Of a stretch of 64,000 bases of DNA, positions 15,502 to 24,010 are shown piece after piece. This DNA comes from Sporosarcina sp. FSL W7-1349. GTDB lineage: Bacteria; Bacillota; Bacilli; Bacillales_A; Planococcaceae. The position numbers and the translations under genes are program-made. Where the stretch lies: NCBI RefSeq assembly GCF_038003045.1, contig NZ_JBBOOK010000001.1, positions 992,001-1,056,000 of the forward strand, in the 5' to 3' direction. How positions within the stretch are numbered: the first letter of the stretch is position 1; each line of letters opens with the position of its first letter. Under the pieces are notes generated by a model. The model ran no database searches. It was given only the letters and a program-made list of their open reading frames with translations, and had not been told where the DNA came from.

Positions 15502-16512
15502 TCATCGGGATTTTGCTTTCCGATAACTATCATAGGTTTCTAATACCGTGGTAACAATAACAACCACGAAAACGGTCCATACCGCCCATTCTAAAAAATT
15601 ATGGACTGATGAATTACTGATTTCAAGTAAACTTGCCATATACGGAATTACGGCATCGTGGATCAAAGCGGGATTGGTGACCATGACAAGTAAGACAATC
15701 GAACTAAATACGTTCCGGACTGCATTTATCGTAACCAGTTTCATGGTCCATTGTCGTTCTATCCATTTGTATAGTCCTACTCCAATTTCGAATAAGGCAA
15801 GTAGTACAATGAGTGGCCAATACGACATCAATACCTCTTGATTAAAAGCTGGCATCACCATTTGTAATCCTACACCATCTATGGATCGATAAACGCCAGC
15901 GAGATGGTCCGCATTGAAATAAAAAACCAACCAAATCGCTGTCCAGACGAATCCAAAAATAACCTCACCTCTTGAAATCGCCCGTTTCTTCGAAACCACC
16001 ATGACATGCTTCAAATCGTCTGGAGTCCATGCCGATCCATATTTGGTCATCGGGAGATCGCTTTTTGATAAGCCGACTCTCTCAATGAATATAAATACTA
16101 TGGTGACCCAAAAGAAAGTTTGGATAAGCACATGTATTAGATTACCGATGATGATCCCAAAACTTTTGATCACGACAGAAAGCACACTTTCTTCTCCTGA
16201 AAAAAGGACAATCGCTTCAACAACATGAACCAATATCGTTATTAATATAGCCCAAGGGATAATCATTTTCATCGTGTACATATAAGCATCGTAAACTTTT
16301 GGTCCAATCAAATGCATCGGTGTATCGCGATAACTGGCTGCAAGCTGTGCAGGATCACCAAGTTTCAAAAGAACTTCCCTTACTTCGTATTCAGCAAAAT
16401 TTTCGGACAACATATCTTCTATGGTGGATCTGAGTTCGAGAGCAATATCATCCCGCGTTTTTTCTGGCAGCCTTCTCGTCACTTCATACACATACGCCTC
16501 AATCAGATGCAT
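15502..16512 (-). CDS. HAAS-domain multi-pass membrane protein
   Basis: About 336 residues. The N-terminal 65 residues (YVYEVTRRLPEKTRDDIALE ... VREVLLKLGDPAQLAASYRD) match the HAAS signalling domain, a helical module that is often encoded beside PadR regulators. The rest has about seven membrane helices without transporter motifs. ATG 16512 is preferred because AGAAGGAG touches the earlier ATG at 16521. It overlaps the upstream PadR gene by 14 bases, so it is probably the PadR-regulated partner. Confidence 0.8.
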   Translation of the reverse strand: MHLIEAYVYEVTRRLPEKTRDDIALELRSTIEDMLSENFAEYEVREVLLKLGDPAQLAASYRDTPMHLIGPKVYDAYMYTMKMIIPWAILITILVHVVEAIVLFSGEESVLSVVIKSFGIIIGNLIHVLIQTFFWVTIVFIFIERVGLSKSDLPMTKYGSAWTPDDLKHVMVVSKKRAISRGEVIFGFVWTAIWLVFYFNADHLAGVYRSIDGVGLQMVMPAFNQEVLMSYWPLIVLLALFEIGVGLYKWIERQWTMKLVTINAVRNVFSSIVLLVMVTNPALIHDAVIPYMASLLEISNSSVHNFLEWAVWTVFVVVIVTTVLETYDSYRKAKSR

Positions 16513-16846
16513 GATTTTCATCTCCTTCTAGTAATGATTTCAGCTCCACCGTCATGGTTTCCCATTCCATTTTCAATTGCTCATAAATTTCACTGCCAAA
16601 CGGGCTGATTACGTAATACTTGCGGGGTCTGCTTTCTGTCGTATCCCAACTACTCGTAACGAGTTCCTGTTTCTCTAACCGGCGAAGTAAGGGGTATAAC
16701 GTACTTTGCTCTATGGCTACGCCTGCCTCTTCAAGACGTTGGACTAAGGAATATCCATATTGAGGAGTCCGTAATTGACTCAATACGGCAAGAGTTAACG
16801 TTCCTCTCCTTAATTCCGTTGTGAATGTCTCCAACAATGGCCCCAT
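16499..16846 (-). CDS. PadR family transcriptional regulator
   Basis: About 115 residues, PadR with a short C-terminus. The winged helix reads RRGTLTLAVLSQLRTPQYGYSL ... STLYPLLRRLEKQELVTSSW ... RPRKYYVISPFG. ATG 16846 has GAGGTGAG upstream; an earlier GTG at 16855 is closer to it. The gene overlaps the HAAS membrane gene. A palindrome GTGTATCATACAC at 16872-16884, 26 bases before the start, is the likely self-operator. Confidence 0.88.
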   Translation of the reverse strand: MGPLLETFTTELRRGTLTLAVLSQLRTPQYGYSLVQRLEEAGVAIEQSTLYPLLRRLEKQELVTSSWDTTESRPRKYYVISPFGSEIYEQLKMEWETMTVELKSLLEGDENHASD

Positions 16847-16871
16847 CGTTCTCACCTCATCTTCTTATACT

Positions 16872-16884
16872 GTGTATCATACAC
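16872..16884. promoter_or_regulatory. Likely PadR operator GTGTATCATACAC
   Basis: Perfect 6-1-6 inverted repeat just upstream of the PadR gene, near a minus-strand TATAAT (in TTTTATAATAG). Position suggests autoregulation. Confidence 0.55.
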
Positions 16885-16940
16885 TATTATAAAAACAACA
16901 TCAATAGGCACGTAACATTATTCGGTGTTGATTTAATAAA

Positions 16941-16989
16941 AATAAAAAGAAGCTTCCCAAAAGTCGTTAGACCGTTCGGAAGCTTCTTT
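16941..16989 (-). terminator. Intrinsic terminator, minus strand
   Basis: AAGAAGCTTCC (16947-16957) pairs with GGAAGCTTCTT (16978-16988), followed on minus by TTTTTATTTTTATT. The transcript it ends must begin to the right, probably reading from the 17322-18409 genes or from an unrecognised transcript in 17000-17320. Confidence 0.65.
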
Positions 16990-17207
16990 GGTGGTGTTTA
17001 CCAATGTTAGTACCAAAGATGTTTTTTTATTAGACACAAAGCTCATATGGAATTCAGCGTTCTGCGCTGACGTTCCCTCAACAACAAGATTGTGGCTTTG
17101 TCATTGTTTCAGGTTCGTATTTTTACGGAACACTTCTGCAGGCGACTTAATGAATGTCAATAAAGTTAGACTCCAACAATCCTTCCAATTGGTGTAGTAT
17201 CCATAGC

Positions 17208-17300
17208 TTACAGTAGGTTCCCTCAAGGGTGTCAGCGTAAATGACACAAAAATTCATCCATGACGAGCAACCGCTCCAGGATGGATTTTACTTTATTGGG
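17208..17300 (+). ncRNA. Orphan antitoxin-like RNA remnant
   Basis: The stretch CAGTAGGTTCCCTCAAGG, then ATGACACAAAAATTCATCC and a hairpin (ATCCATGACGAGC ... GCTCCAGGATGGAT) aligns by eye with the 3' half of the antitoxin RNA at 9213-9357. No toxin ORF follows on the opposite strand; only a nine-codon frame is found there. It may be a decayed type I toxin-antitoxin copy or a stand-alone anti-toxin RNA. Confidence 0.5.
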
Positions 17301-17321
17301 GAACGACAGCCGTCTGATTCA

Positions 17322-17816
17322 TCAACCAGGCGCCGGAGCTGCAGCTGCTTGATCGGCTTTTGCACAGTCAATCGCCACGACGAGTGATACGAGAAGGGGT
17401 TCCGTTTCTTCATTTTCAATTTGCAGCTGGTAGCTATCGCCCCAGGTGAACCATTTCTTGCGGACGGATCCGATCACTTCTCCGTTCTGATACACTTCGA
17501 AATTCATGTCCCACCAATTTCCCCGCACTTCCATATCTACCGCGTCAATCGAGTAACGCGATTTCAGGAAGGAAAAGTGTTTCTTAATCGTCACGGTTTC
17601 TTGGCCACTCACTTCCACAAAGAAGGTCGGCAGGAAACTAAAAGTCTTCTTTGTAATCACCGCGACTTCCTTCCTCGCTGAATCCGTAATGGAAAACGTC
17701 TTTGGAATCTGCAGGAAACTCCCTTCCACGAAATACACTTCATTCTCCTGCTCATCTTTCACCGAAAACTTACCGCTCAGACTAAACACCTTTTGCTTAA
17801 TATACAACTGTCTCAT
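17322..17816 (-). CDS. LURP-one-related (scramblase-like fold) protein
   Basis: 164 residues from ATG 17816, just after GGGGGGA. It shows the repeated pattern of the LOR/YxjI family: RQLYIKQKVFSLSGKFSVKDEQENEVYFVEG, then PKTFSITDSARKEVAVITKK and VRKKWFTWGDSYQLQIE. Proteins of this twelve-strand barrel fold are related to phospholipid scramblases and Tubby; their bacterial role is not established. The C-terminus is Ala/Pro-rich. It follows a membrane-protein gene by 32 bases and is probably cotranscribed. Confidence 0.8.
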   Translation of the reverse strand: MRQLYIKQKVFSLSGKFSVKDEQENEVYFVEGSFLQIPKTFSITDSARKEVAVITKKTFSFLPTFFVEVSGQETVTIKKHFSFLKSRYSIDAVDMEVRGNWWDMNFEVYQNGEVIGSVRKKWFTWGDSYQLQIENEETEPLLVSLVVAIDCAKADQAAAAPAPG

Positions 17817-17848
17817 GCAATCCCCCCTATAGGAAAAACCATTCCGAG

Positions 17849-18409
17849 TCAAATACCCAAATGCGCATCGAGCACTTCGGTCACTTTCTCCCTGCCCGTT
17901 TCCGACGTCACAATACAGCTGGCGGTGGATCGCTTCGTCTGGATTTTCAGTTCATACCCGCCATTCACTTCGTGAGAATATCCGTAGAAGCGATGGTTCG
18001 TATCAATCGGCACAAAGTGATAGGATTGGATACTCTTCCAGGGCACAAACCGCCCACCGTCCAAAATCCCGTCCTCGACGATGGAAAACAAATTCCAGAC
18101 TTGAGATAAATTAAAGAAAATCGGGATAAATACGAGGTAGGCAGGCCAGTTTGTATTACTGCTGAACAAATTGCCGATAACGAAAATCGTCAAAAAGACG
18201 AGAATAAGGCCATTCATGAAAAAGCCAGTTTTTTGATGTGATATCCTCGGTAAATCTACTGCTTTTTGTGGCTGTTTCCGAATCGTTCTCCAATCCTCTT
18301 CCGTTTTTGGGAAAACAGCAGGTTGTTTCATTTTAATTAAAAGCCGAAAGAATCGGTAATAGAAATATCCTAAACATAACAAGAACAAGATGCCAGTTAC
18401 TATTTTCAT
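17849..18409 (-). CDS. Membrane protein with PH-like C-terminal domain
   Basis: About 186 residues from ATG 18409, nine bases after AGGGAG. Three hydrophobic segments are visible: the N-terminus, GLILVFLTIFVIGNLF and AYLVFIPIFFNLSQVW. A cytosolic tail VEDGILDGGRFVPWKSIQSYHFVPID resembles the EDGI...G..I.W..I..Y pattern of YcxB/DUF5673-like domains. Function unknown. It leads the two-gene unit with the LURP-one-related gene. Confidence 0.65.
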   Translation of the reverse strand: MKIVTGILFLLCLGYFYYRFFRLLIKMKQPAVFPKTEEDWRTIRKQPQKAVDLPRISHQKTGFFMNGLILVFLTIFVIGNLFSSNTNWPAYLVFIPIFFNLSQVWNLFSIVEDGILDGGRFVPWKSIQSYHFVPIDTNHRFYGYSHEVNGGYELKIQTKRSTASCIVTSETGREKVTEVLDAHLGI

Positions 18410-18560
18410 CTGAACCATCTCCCTGTGCCACACGTTCAACCGCATAATTCTTTATCTTTTTATACGTGCTACCATGCCAGAAGTTTCATTTTTTTATATA
18501 TAATATTTTGAATTTAGCCGGAATGGGGGGGAAATACGATGATGTTTAAGTTTAACAAGT

Positions 18561-18606
18561 AAAAAGGTGCTTCGCTTAAATAATATCCTTAAGCGAAGCA
18601 CCTTTT
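18561..18606 (-). terminator. Terminator of the TRAP binding-protein gene
   Basis: Perfect 18-bp stem, AAAAGGTGCTTCGCTTAA with its complement, with a T-run on the minus strand. It ends eight bases before the stop codon of the 18614-19687 gene. Confidence 0.85.
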
Positions 18607-18613
18607 CATTTAC

Positions 18614-19687
18614 TTACTGAGCACTTAATTCAACGGCACGATCATAAATCGCTTGTCCGGGTAAGCCTCTTCCTTCCACCTTTTCTATCCATTTTTCAAT
18701 CGTTGGATTTATAAGGACTTTCCATTCATCGAGTTCCTCTTCACTTAACTCATAAATTTCAACGCCTTTTTCTTTCGCTTGCTCCACAGCGTCTCTTCCG
18801 GATTGATCGTGAAGGGCGGCCGCTTTCATGGACAATTTTTCACCAGTTAATTCTCGGATGGCGGTTTGGTTTTCTTCACCTAGCGAATCCCATGTATTTT
18901 CGTTCATCGTTGCGTAAAATGTCGTGGAATAAAAATTGCCGACCGTGGCATAGTTAATCACATCTATCAAACTGTGACCAAGCAACGCTTCCCATGGTGC
19001 GATCGTCCCGTCGACCACCCCTCGTTCAAGCGCTTCATAAGTCTCGTTCATCGGCATCGAAACTGGCGTGGCACCGATTGCTGTCAGCCACTCATTCGTT
19101 TCCGCGGACGGGGATCGAATTCTCATTCCTTTTAGATCTTCAAGACTCTTCACCGGCTTTCCAACTGTGAAGATTTGGCCAGGATCGGAAGTGAACAGCC
19201 ATAAAGGAACCGTTCCCGTATATTCCTCTTCAAATTCCGGGAATTCCTCATACAGCTGCCATAATACTTTTGCTCCTTTTTCCCCTTGATCACTCATGAA
19301 TGGCAGTTCCATCACTGAAGTGAGTGGAAATTGGTTTGGGTTGTAACTATTCACGCTGAAGCCAATATCGATAGCACCTGTGGCAGCTGCATCGAACTGT
19401 CCATCCGAAGCCGCCAATGATGCCCCTGGATAGGATGTAATTTTCACCTGTCCATTCGTCGCTTCTTCCACATCAGCAATTAATTCCTTCACCGTCACCG
19501 TTTCTTGACCATGACTCGGTGGCCATACATGAGACAAGTCCAACGCAATCGTACTTGCCGACCCTGCCCCCGTATCAGTTCCCGCTTCGGCTTTTGGATC
19601 GTCGCTACTACAGGCGGCCAACATCATACTTGTCGCCATTGCGATACATAATAGAAGAGACTTCTTTTTGATGGATGGTGCTTTCAT
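18614..19687 (-). CDS. dctP: TRAP transporter solute-binding lipoprotein (DctP family)
   Basis: 357 residues. A signal peptide ends in the lipobox LAAC, followed by a Ser/Gly/Ala linker. The body matches DctP: LSHVWPPSHGQ, ATGAIDIGFS, MELPFM, LEDLKGMRIRSPSAETNEWLTAIGATPVSMPMNETYEALERGVVDG (with the conserved carboxylate-binding Arg), and NFYSTTFYATMNENTW. It should bind an organic acid outside the cell. The DctQ and DctM membrane subunits are not in this window. It is divergent from an AraC regulator and near a Rieske dioxygenase, so an aromatic or related acid is a plausible ligand. Confidence 0.9.
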   Translation of the reverse strand: MKAPSIKKKSLLLCIAMATSMMLAACSSDDPKAEAGTDTGAGSASTIALDLSHVWPPSHGQETVTVKELIADVEEATNGQVKITSYPGASLAASDGQFDAAATGAIDIGFSVNSYNPNQFPLTSVMELPFMSDQGEKGAKVLWQLYEEFPEFEEEYTGTVPLWLFTSDPGQIFTVGKPVKSLEDLKGMRIRSPSAETNEWLTAIGATPVSMPMNETYEALERGVVDGTIAPWEALLGHSLIDVINYATVGNFYSTTFYATMNENTWDSLGEENQTAIRELTGEKLSMKAAALHDQSGRDAVEQAKEKGVEIYELSEEELDEWKVLINPTIEKWIEKVEGRGLPGQAIYDRAVELSAQ

Positions 19688-19784
19688 TTTTTCACACTCC
19701 TAAATTTTCATTCTCTACTTTGTGAATTTATGAGATTTATTGTAGGATGGTCATAAAAGATTAACGATTTTAAACTATCGATGA

Positions 19785-20702
19785 ATGAAAGACGTGGTTT
19801 CATTGCCTCCTACTATAAAAAACGAGCTTCAATCACAAAACGAACTGAACCGATTGTATTTTCATATCCATCGGATTGATGAAAATACGAGATCGGCCGA
19901 TTGGCAGATCGATAAAGTGGACCGTCCGTATGCTGTTTTTTGGTATGTGGTTTCCGGTGAGAAAACCATTTTTATCGATGATGTCAAATACATTGTCCGA
20001 GCCGGGGATTTCGTATTATTTCCCTCCCAGACCTCTTTTAAAATACTAGAATCCGAAACAGGAATGCCCATGCATCATTTGGAAATCGCTGTTGAGATCA
20101 AACTTGGACCGTTTAATTTGATGACTTTATACGATTTTCCAATCATCACCAATTTAATTGGCACAGCGATCGAGACACCGTTAATCAGTTTGTGGAGACG
20201 GCTTAAAGCCGAATGGACGCCAGACATTCGAACTCCTTTTTCTCCTTCCTATGGAGAGTTGAATTTCGGTCTGGACCAGACGATTGAACTTCTTCAGTTC
20301 AACGCCTTAACGCTGGATTGGTTTATAAAGGTCTTCACCTTGCTGCGACCGCATGCAGACAAATTATTTCCGACGTTCGATCCGCGCCTTCAGCAACTTT
20401 TCACTTTTATTGATAATCATTTGAATGAAAAACTAAGCTTAAAAAGTCTTGCCGAAGAAGTTTTCTTAAGTGAAAGCCACTTAAGTCTTCTGTTCCGCCA
20501 AAACGTGAAAATGGCGCCGATGGAATACGTCCGGAATATCAGATTGCTAAAGGTCCGTAAATTACTGTTAACAACGAATCTCTCTCTGAAAGAAATCTCA
20601 GAGAGAATCGGCTTTGACGATCAAAGCCAATTGAGCCGTGCTTTTCGCCGGGCTACAGGAATTAGCCCAACCGAGTACCGACGAAAGGGCGATTTTATTT
20701 AA
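19785..20702 (+). CDS. AraC family transcriptional regulator
   Basis: 305 residues. The N-terminal half is a cupin-like sensor (AVFWYVVSGEKTIFIDDVKYIVRAGDFVLFPSQ). The C-terminal 100 residues are the double helix-turn-helix: LNEKLSLKSLAEEVFLSESHLSLLFRQN and LSLKEISERIGFDDQSQLSRAFRRATGISPTEYRR. It is transcribed divergently from the TRAP binding-protein gene (97-base gap) and convergently with the dioxygenase genes, and probably controls one or both. No clear ribosome site precedes ATG 19785, so a slightly later GTG or TTG start is possible. Confidence 0.9.
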   Translation: MKDVVSLPPTIKNELQSQNELNRLYFHIHRIDENTRSADWQIDKVDRPYAVFWYVVSGEKTIFIDDVKYIVRAGDFVLFPSQTSFKILESETGMPMHHLEIAVEIKLGPFNLMTLYDFPIITNLIGTAIETPLISLWRRLKAEWTPDIRTPFSPSYGELNFGLDQTIELLQFNALTLDWFIKVFTLLRPHADKLFPTFDPRLQQLFTFIDNHLNEKLSLKSLAEEVFLSESHLSLLFRQNVKMAPMEYVRNIRLLKVRKLLLTTNLSLKEISERIGFDDQSQLSRAFRRATGISPTEYRRKGDFI

Positions 20703-20705
20703 AAG

Positions 20706-20732
20706 ATAAGAGGGAGGCCGTCTCCCTTTTCC
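20706..20732. terminator. Short bidirectional terminator
   Basis: AGGGAG/CTCCCT stem with a five-base loop and a following TTTT, between the convergent AraC and dioxygenase beta genes. Confidence 0.55.
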
Positions 20733-20733
20733 C

Positions 20734-21246
20734 CTATAAAAACATCGCTAAATTCATGACCGTCAAGACAGATTGATCTGCATAAACCGTACGCGAAGCG
20801 ACTTTCCAGTCACCATCTACTTTTCTGAGAAGGTCTTCCCGCTCTCCGAATATTTCTTCCGTATTCGCCTCGGAACTTCTGCTCCGTTTAAATAGGAAAT
20901 AACTGATCACTTTATATTCATCTGGAGCGCCGGTTTGTTCCACCATCACATTACTAATAAAATGCCTTTGTCTCGGCGCCGGATCATCTACCCAAGCAGA
21001 TTTCATATACAGTCGTTCCACTTTCATCGCAATGTCTTTTTTCGTATCCGAAAAATACGTCATCTCCTGATTCACATTGGATCCCATTTTATTTTCCACG
21101 GTCACCCGTAACGGCATAACATAGGTAATATCCTCCGCAAGCAAATCAAGCCATTCCCGATAGTTGCGATGGTCCAGTAAATACGCTTCCCGATAATAAA
21201 ATTGGGTGATTTCTTCTTGGAGTGACAATTGCATCTGCCCTTGCAT
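20734..21246 (-). CDS. Aromatic-ring-hydroxylating dioxygenase, beta subunit
   Basis: 170 residues, the usual size. An NTF2-like fold is seen in the family pattern: EEITQFYYREAYLLDHRNYREWLDLLAEDITYVMPLRVT, RQRHFISNVMVE, and the C-terminal GDWKVASRTVYADQSVL. It supports the hexameric structure of the oxygenase and has no metal of its own. The start codon overlaps the alpha-subunit stop (TGATG), with GGAGGTGAGGG upstream, so translation is coupled. Confidence 0.9.
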   Translation of the reverse strand: MQGQMQLSLQEEITQFYYREAYLLDHRNYREWLDLLAEDITYVMPLRVTVENKMGSNVNQEMTYFSDTKKDIAMKVERLYMKSAWVDDPAPRQRHFISNVMVEQTGAPDEYKVISYFLFKRSRSSEANTEEIFGEREDLLRKVDGDWKVASRTVYADQSVLTVMNLAMFL

Positions 21247-22580
21247 CAGCCCTCACCTCCGGATTCCTTCGTCATCAGTTCCAACCAATATTTATGCATG
21301 CTTCTCGCGATATGGTCAGTGTAACATGTCGGGTATGCTTCACCCGGCCCGGGAAAGGTTTCATCGATTTCCACATTATCAAAGCCCATGAGATAGTTCG
21401 CCATATTGTTGTAGCTTAGCGTCCGATCACGTGACATAGTCCCGGAACTTGCTTCAATAATGCGCGCCCAATTTTCCGTGTCATCTTGCTCCAATGTGCC
21501 GGCCGCCCCAAACGTTGCGAGGAATCCTTTGTACGATTTTTCTTTATACTCTTCAGGAAGCGCCTTGTCGATCATATACCAGACCCAGATTTCAATTTTT
21601 TCGGGTCCGATCGGCCGCCAAACCCGCCAATTAAGGTGGTTATGCCGGACCCCCTCCGATCCGCTGCAGGAACTGAGGAAGGATAGATTCGGGAAAACAC
21701 CGCCTACAAAGTTCGTTACTTTCGAGAAGATTTCCACTTGCTTTTCATTTAAATTCCTTTCAAACATCGTCCACATATCCTCTGGCATCCCCTGGTATTT
21801 ATTGGCCGATGCCCCGGTTGCAGAGGTGATGACATTAATCCCATGGCCATTTTGTAACACGACTTGGTGTCCATAGGACGCATACAATGGATCGGACGGC
21901 GTCAGCTTCATTTCCGTAGCGGATCTATGCGTTGTCTGCACATGATAAGGATCCGCCGCAAAGTTCTCAGCTGTCATTTTCCAGTTCGCTTTCGCAATCC
22001 ATCGCTGCGGCACTCCCCTGACTTCCATGCCTCCGTCACTTCTACCGAGCATAATGTCAAAGTAGAATTTCATATCTCCTAAATAATCTTCTAACGACAT
22101 GGCATTCGGATCGAGATTGCCGAAGATCATCCCTTGATAACTCTCCACTCTTGGTACCGGCCGGAGCCCCCACTCGCTTTTATCCATTTTTTCACCATAC
22201 ACTTTATTCCCGGCGACAATCCCGATTAATTCCCCGTCCAGATTGAAAGTCCACCCATGATACGGACATGTATGCGCTTTCTTATTTCCGTAATCTTCGG
22301 TGCACAGACGGGTGCCGCGATGAGAACAAGAGTTTAGAAATGCTTTGATCTCACCTTTTCGATTTTTCATGAGCAAGATCGGATCATCGACCATCATCCT
22401 CGTAATATAGCTGCCGCTTTCTTTCAACTCAGATTCATGCGCAAGAAAAAGCCAAGTTTTGCTGAATACTTTTTCCTGCTCCAACTTGTAAATCTCCGGG
22501 TCGGTGACCACCCACTGGGGAAAATAGCCCTCCTCCAACTTTCCTTGCATTTGTTTCAATTCTTCGATGATCAAATTCAT
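21246..22580 (-). CDS. Aromatic-ring-hydroxylating dioxygenase, alpha subunit (Rieske)
   Basis: 444 residues from ATG 22580, after GGAGGGGG. The Rieske cluster is CSHRG ... CPYHGWTF. The catalytic mononuclear iron site is AADPYHVQTTHRS, with the bridging Asp before it in NFAADPYH, and a distant Asp likely supplied near DDTENW. Length and motifs match benzoate/naphthalene-type oxygenase large subunits. Electrons must come from a ferredoxin or reductase encoded elsewhere, because neither is in the window. The substrate cannot be fixed from sequence. Confidence 0.92.
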   Translation of the reverse strand: MNLIIEELKQMQGKLEEGYFPQWVVTDPEIYKLEQEKVFSKTWLFLAHESELKESGSYITRMMVDDPILLMKNRKGEIKAFLNSCSHRGTRLCTEDYGNKKAHTCPYHGWTFNLDGELIGIVAGNKVYGEKMDKSEWGLRPVPRVESYQGMIFGNLDPNAMSLEDYLGDMKFYFDIMLGRSDGGMEVRGVPQRWIAKANWKMTAENFAADPYHVQTTHRSATEMKLTPSDPLYASYGHQVVLQNGHGINVITSATGASANKYQGMPEDMWTMFERNLNEKQVEIFSKVTNFVGGVFPNLSFLSSCSGSEGVRHNHLNWRVWRPIGPEKIEIWVWYMIDKALPEEYKEKSYKGFLATFGAAGTLEQDDTENWARIIEASSGTMSRDRTLSYNNMANYLMGFDNVEIDETFPGPGEAYPTCYTDHIARSMHKYWLELMTKESGGEG

Positions 22581-22713
22581 AACCCCCTCCGACAAGCTGT
22601 TAAATTAATACGAAAATTATGATTAGTTAAAAGTGTAGCATCCGCCAATTTCTTTTAACATCACCTAATCCATTGTTGATTTGACATAAGTTATTATTTA
22701 GATCAGGTTAGAT

Positions 22714-22730
22714 CAGGTGACAGTCACCTG
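22714..22730. repeat. Solitary palindrome CAGGTGACAGTCACCTG
   Basis: Perfect 17-bp version of the dispersed palindrome, upstream of the dioxygenase operon and directly after a tandem 10-bp repeat. Confidence 0.7.
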
Positions 22731-22841
22731 AACAATTTAAAAAACCGCCCATATATAAAGCCTTGTATAATCTTTGAGAAGTTAAAAAGGGAAATTAACT
22801 ACTATATGATCTTCTACAACGTCCGTGGAATATTAATGGAA

Positions 22842-22883
22842 TAAAAAAAGATGACCCCTGTAGAATAACAGAGGTCACCTTTT
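22842..22883. terminator. Weak hairpin with T-run
   Basis: GACCCCTGT (22853-22861) with ACAGAGGTC (22868-22876) and a short T-run. It may terminate the minus-strand gene at 22985, although it is about 100 bases away. Confidence 0.35.
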
Positions 22884-22984
22884 GAAAACTGGGTAGGCTT
22901 TTTTTATATGTCCTTTACAAAGGGCACATATTAAAACAGCGAGGTCTCGCTATTTCAAATGGATTTTTTAACGATCCAAATGCA

Positions 22985-23896
22985 TCACTTCATCAATTGT
23001 TCAATGAACTCCACCGGTACGTATGTTTTCGAAGGTTCCAGGAGTGCCGGGGCTACGTCGAAATAACGCAGCGCCTTGTTATAGCCGTATGCTTTTTCTC
23101 CGCGTGTAATTGTATAGGAAAGGGCGCCCTTGGAGAGAATTGCCCCATTTCCAGTCGATTCCACTTTGTACCCGAGTTCTTCGGCCAGAAGGCGTAGCGG
23201 CACCATTTTGGTCCCTTCCACTTCGTAAGAATCAGATGCGATGATTGTTTCGATGACAGAGTCCGTCTCCTCTTCCTTGACAGGTTCCTGATCCTTCTGA
23301 TCCAAGACGACTACCTTTTCCGGCGGTGTTTGGGCAGGGATGCTCATCGTTGCAATCGTATAAAATACAAGCAAGTTTTGTCCTTTCAAATCATCGACGG
23401 TGACTTCCTTGCCCGATAGGCTGGTTAGTTCCGTCTTTTCACCGACATTCAGTTTCAATGAAAGGGTTTCATCCAGCAAGTTCTCATCAAACGTCCCGAC
23501 AGCTGCCATACTTACCGCTTCCGTTTCAACAATGACGATATCCGGACTGTATTGAGGTGGGTAAATGGCCAGCATCGGTTTATCGGCATACGTATAGGCC
23601 ACTACTTTATCGCCTTTTTTCAGCTCTACTTCTTTGCCTGTATTATCAAATACAGGTGTCTCCTCAGTAACCACCAGGACAGCTGGCTCGTCCCCCACTT
23701 TAATAGAATAGTAGCTCGCGTTGTCCCGTACTTCCATGTCTTCGATGGTTCCTGCAATTTTAATGAAAACCGAGTCGATCTGCGGTTGTTCCTCTATTGC
23801 AGCCGGCTCCTCGTTTGCCAATGCGGCGGTTGGAACAGCCGCGCCGCCTACCAACAAAGCGGCCATGGCGAATGGTACAAAATTTCTCCGTTTCAT
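22985..23896 (-). CDS. Secreted protein with copper-amine-oxidase N-terminal-like domain
   Basis: 303 residues from ATG 23896, nine bases after AAAGGAG. A signal peptide (FVPFAMAALLVGGAAVPTAA) with an ALA-N cleavage site is followed by a beta-rich region with repeats around VGDEPAVLVVTEETPVFD. The C-terminal third (KMVPLRLLAEELGYKVESTG ... YVPVEFIEQLM) is the stalk domain known as copper amine oxidase N-terminal, common in surface proteins of Bacillales. No enzymatic motif is present. It probably acts at the cell surface. Confidence 0.78.
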   Translation of the reverse strand: MKRRNFVPFAMAALLVGGAAVPTAALANEEPAAIEEQPQIDSVFIKIAGTIEDMEVRDNASYYSIKVGDEPAVLVVTEETPVFDNTGKEVELKKGDKVVAYTYADKPMLAIYPPQYSPDIVIVETEAVSMAAVGTFDENLLDETLSLKLNVGEKTELTSLSGKEVTVDDLKGQNLLVFYTIATMSIPAQTPPEKVVVLDQKDQEPVKEEETDSVIETIIASDSYEVEGTKMVPLRLLAEELGYKVESTGNGAILSKGALSYTITRGEKAYGYNKALRYFDVAPALLEPSKTYVPVEFIEQLMK

Positions 23897-24010
23897 ACAA
23901 AACATCTCCTTTTTCAGATATTCATAGAAGTAGTCGTTTCTGTAAGAGAAAGGTTACGCGAATAACCGTGTTTGTATCTCGCAGAGGCACCTTCTACTCA
24001 AATCTACACA

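Larger units (their letters stand above)
16847..17321. other. Intergenic region with terminator and antitoxin-like remnant
   Basis: Contains the PadR operator, a hairpin terminator (16941-16989) and the antitoxin-like sequence at 17208-17300. Between them (16990-17207) I find only short ORFs without ribosome sites. Confidence 0.5.
22581..22984. other. Intergenic region upstream of the dioxygenase operon
   Basis: Holds a tandem 10-bp repeat (TTAGATCAGG at 22699-22708 and 22709-22718) running into a palindrome, and a weak hairpin at 22842-22883. The dioxygenase promoter should be here; a minus-strand TACACT near 22635 is the best -10 seen. No gene found. Confidence 0.4.
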
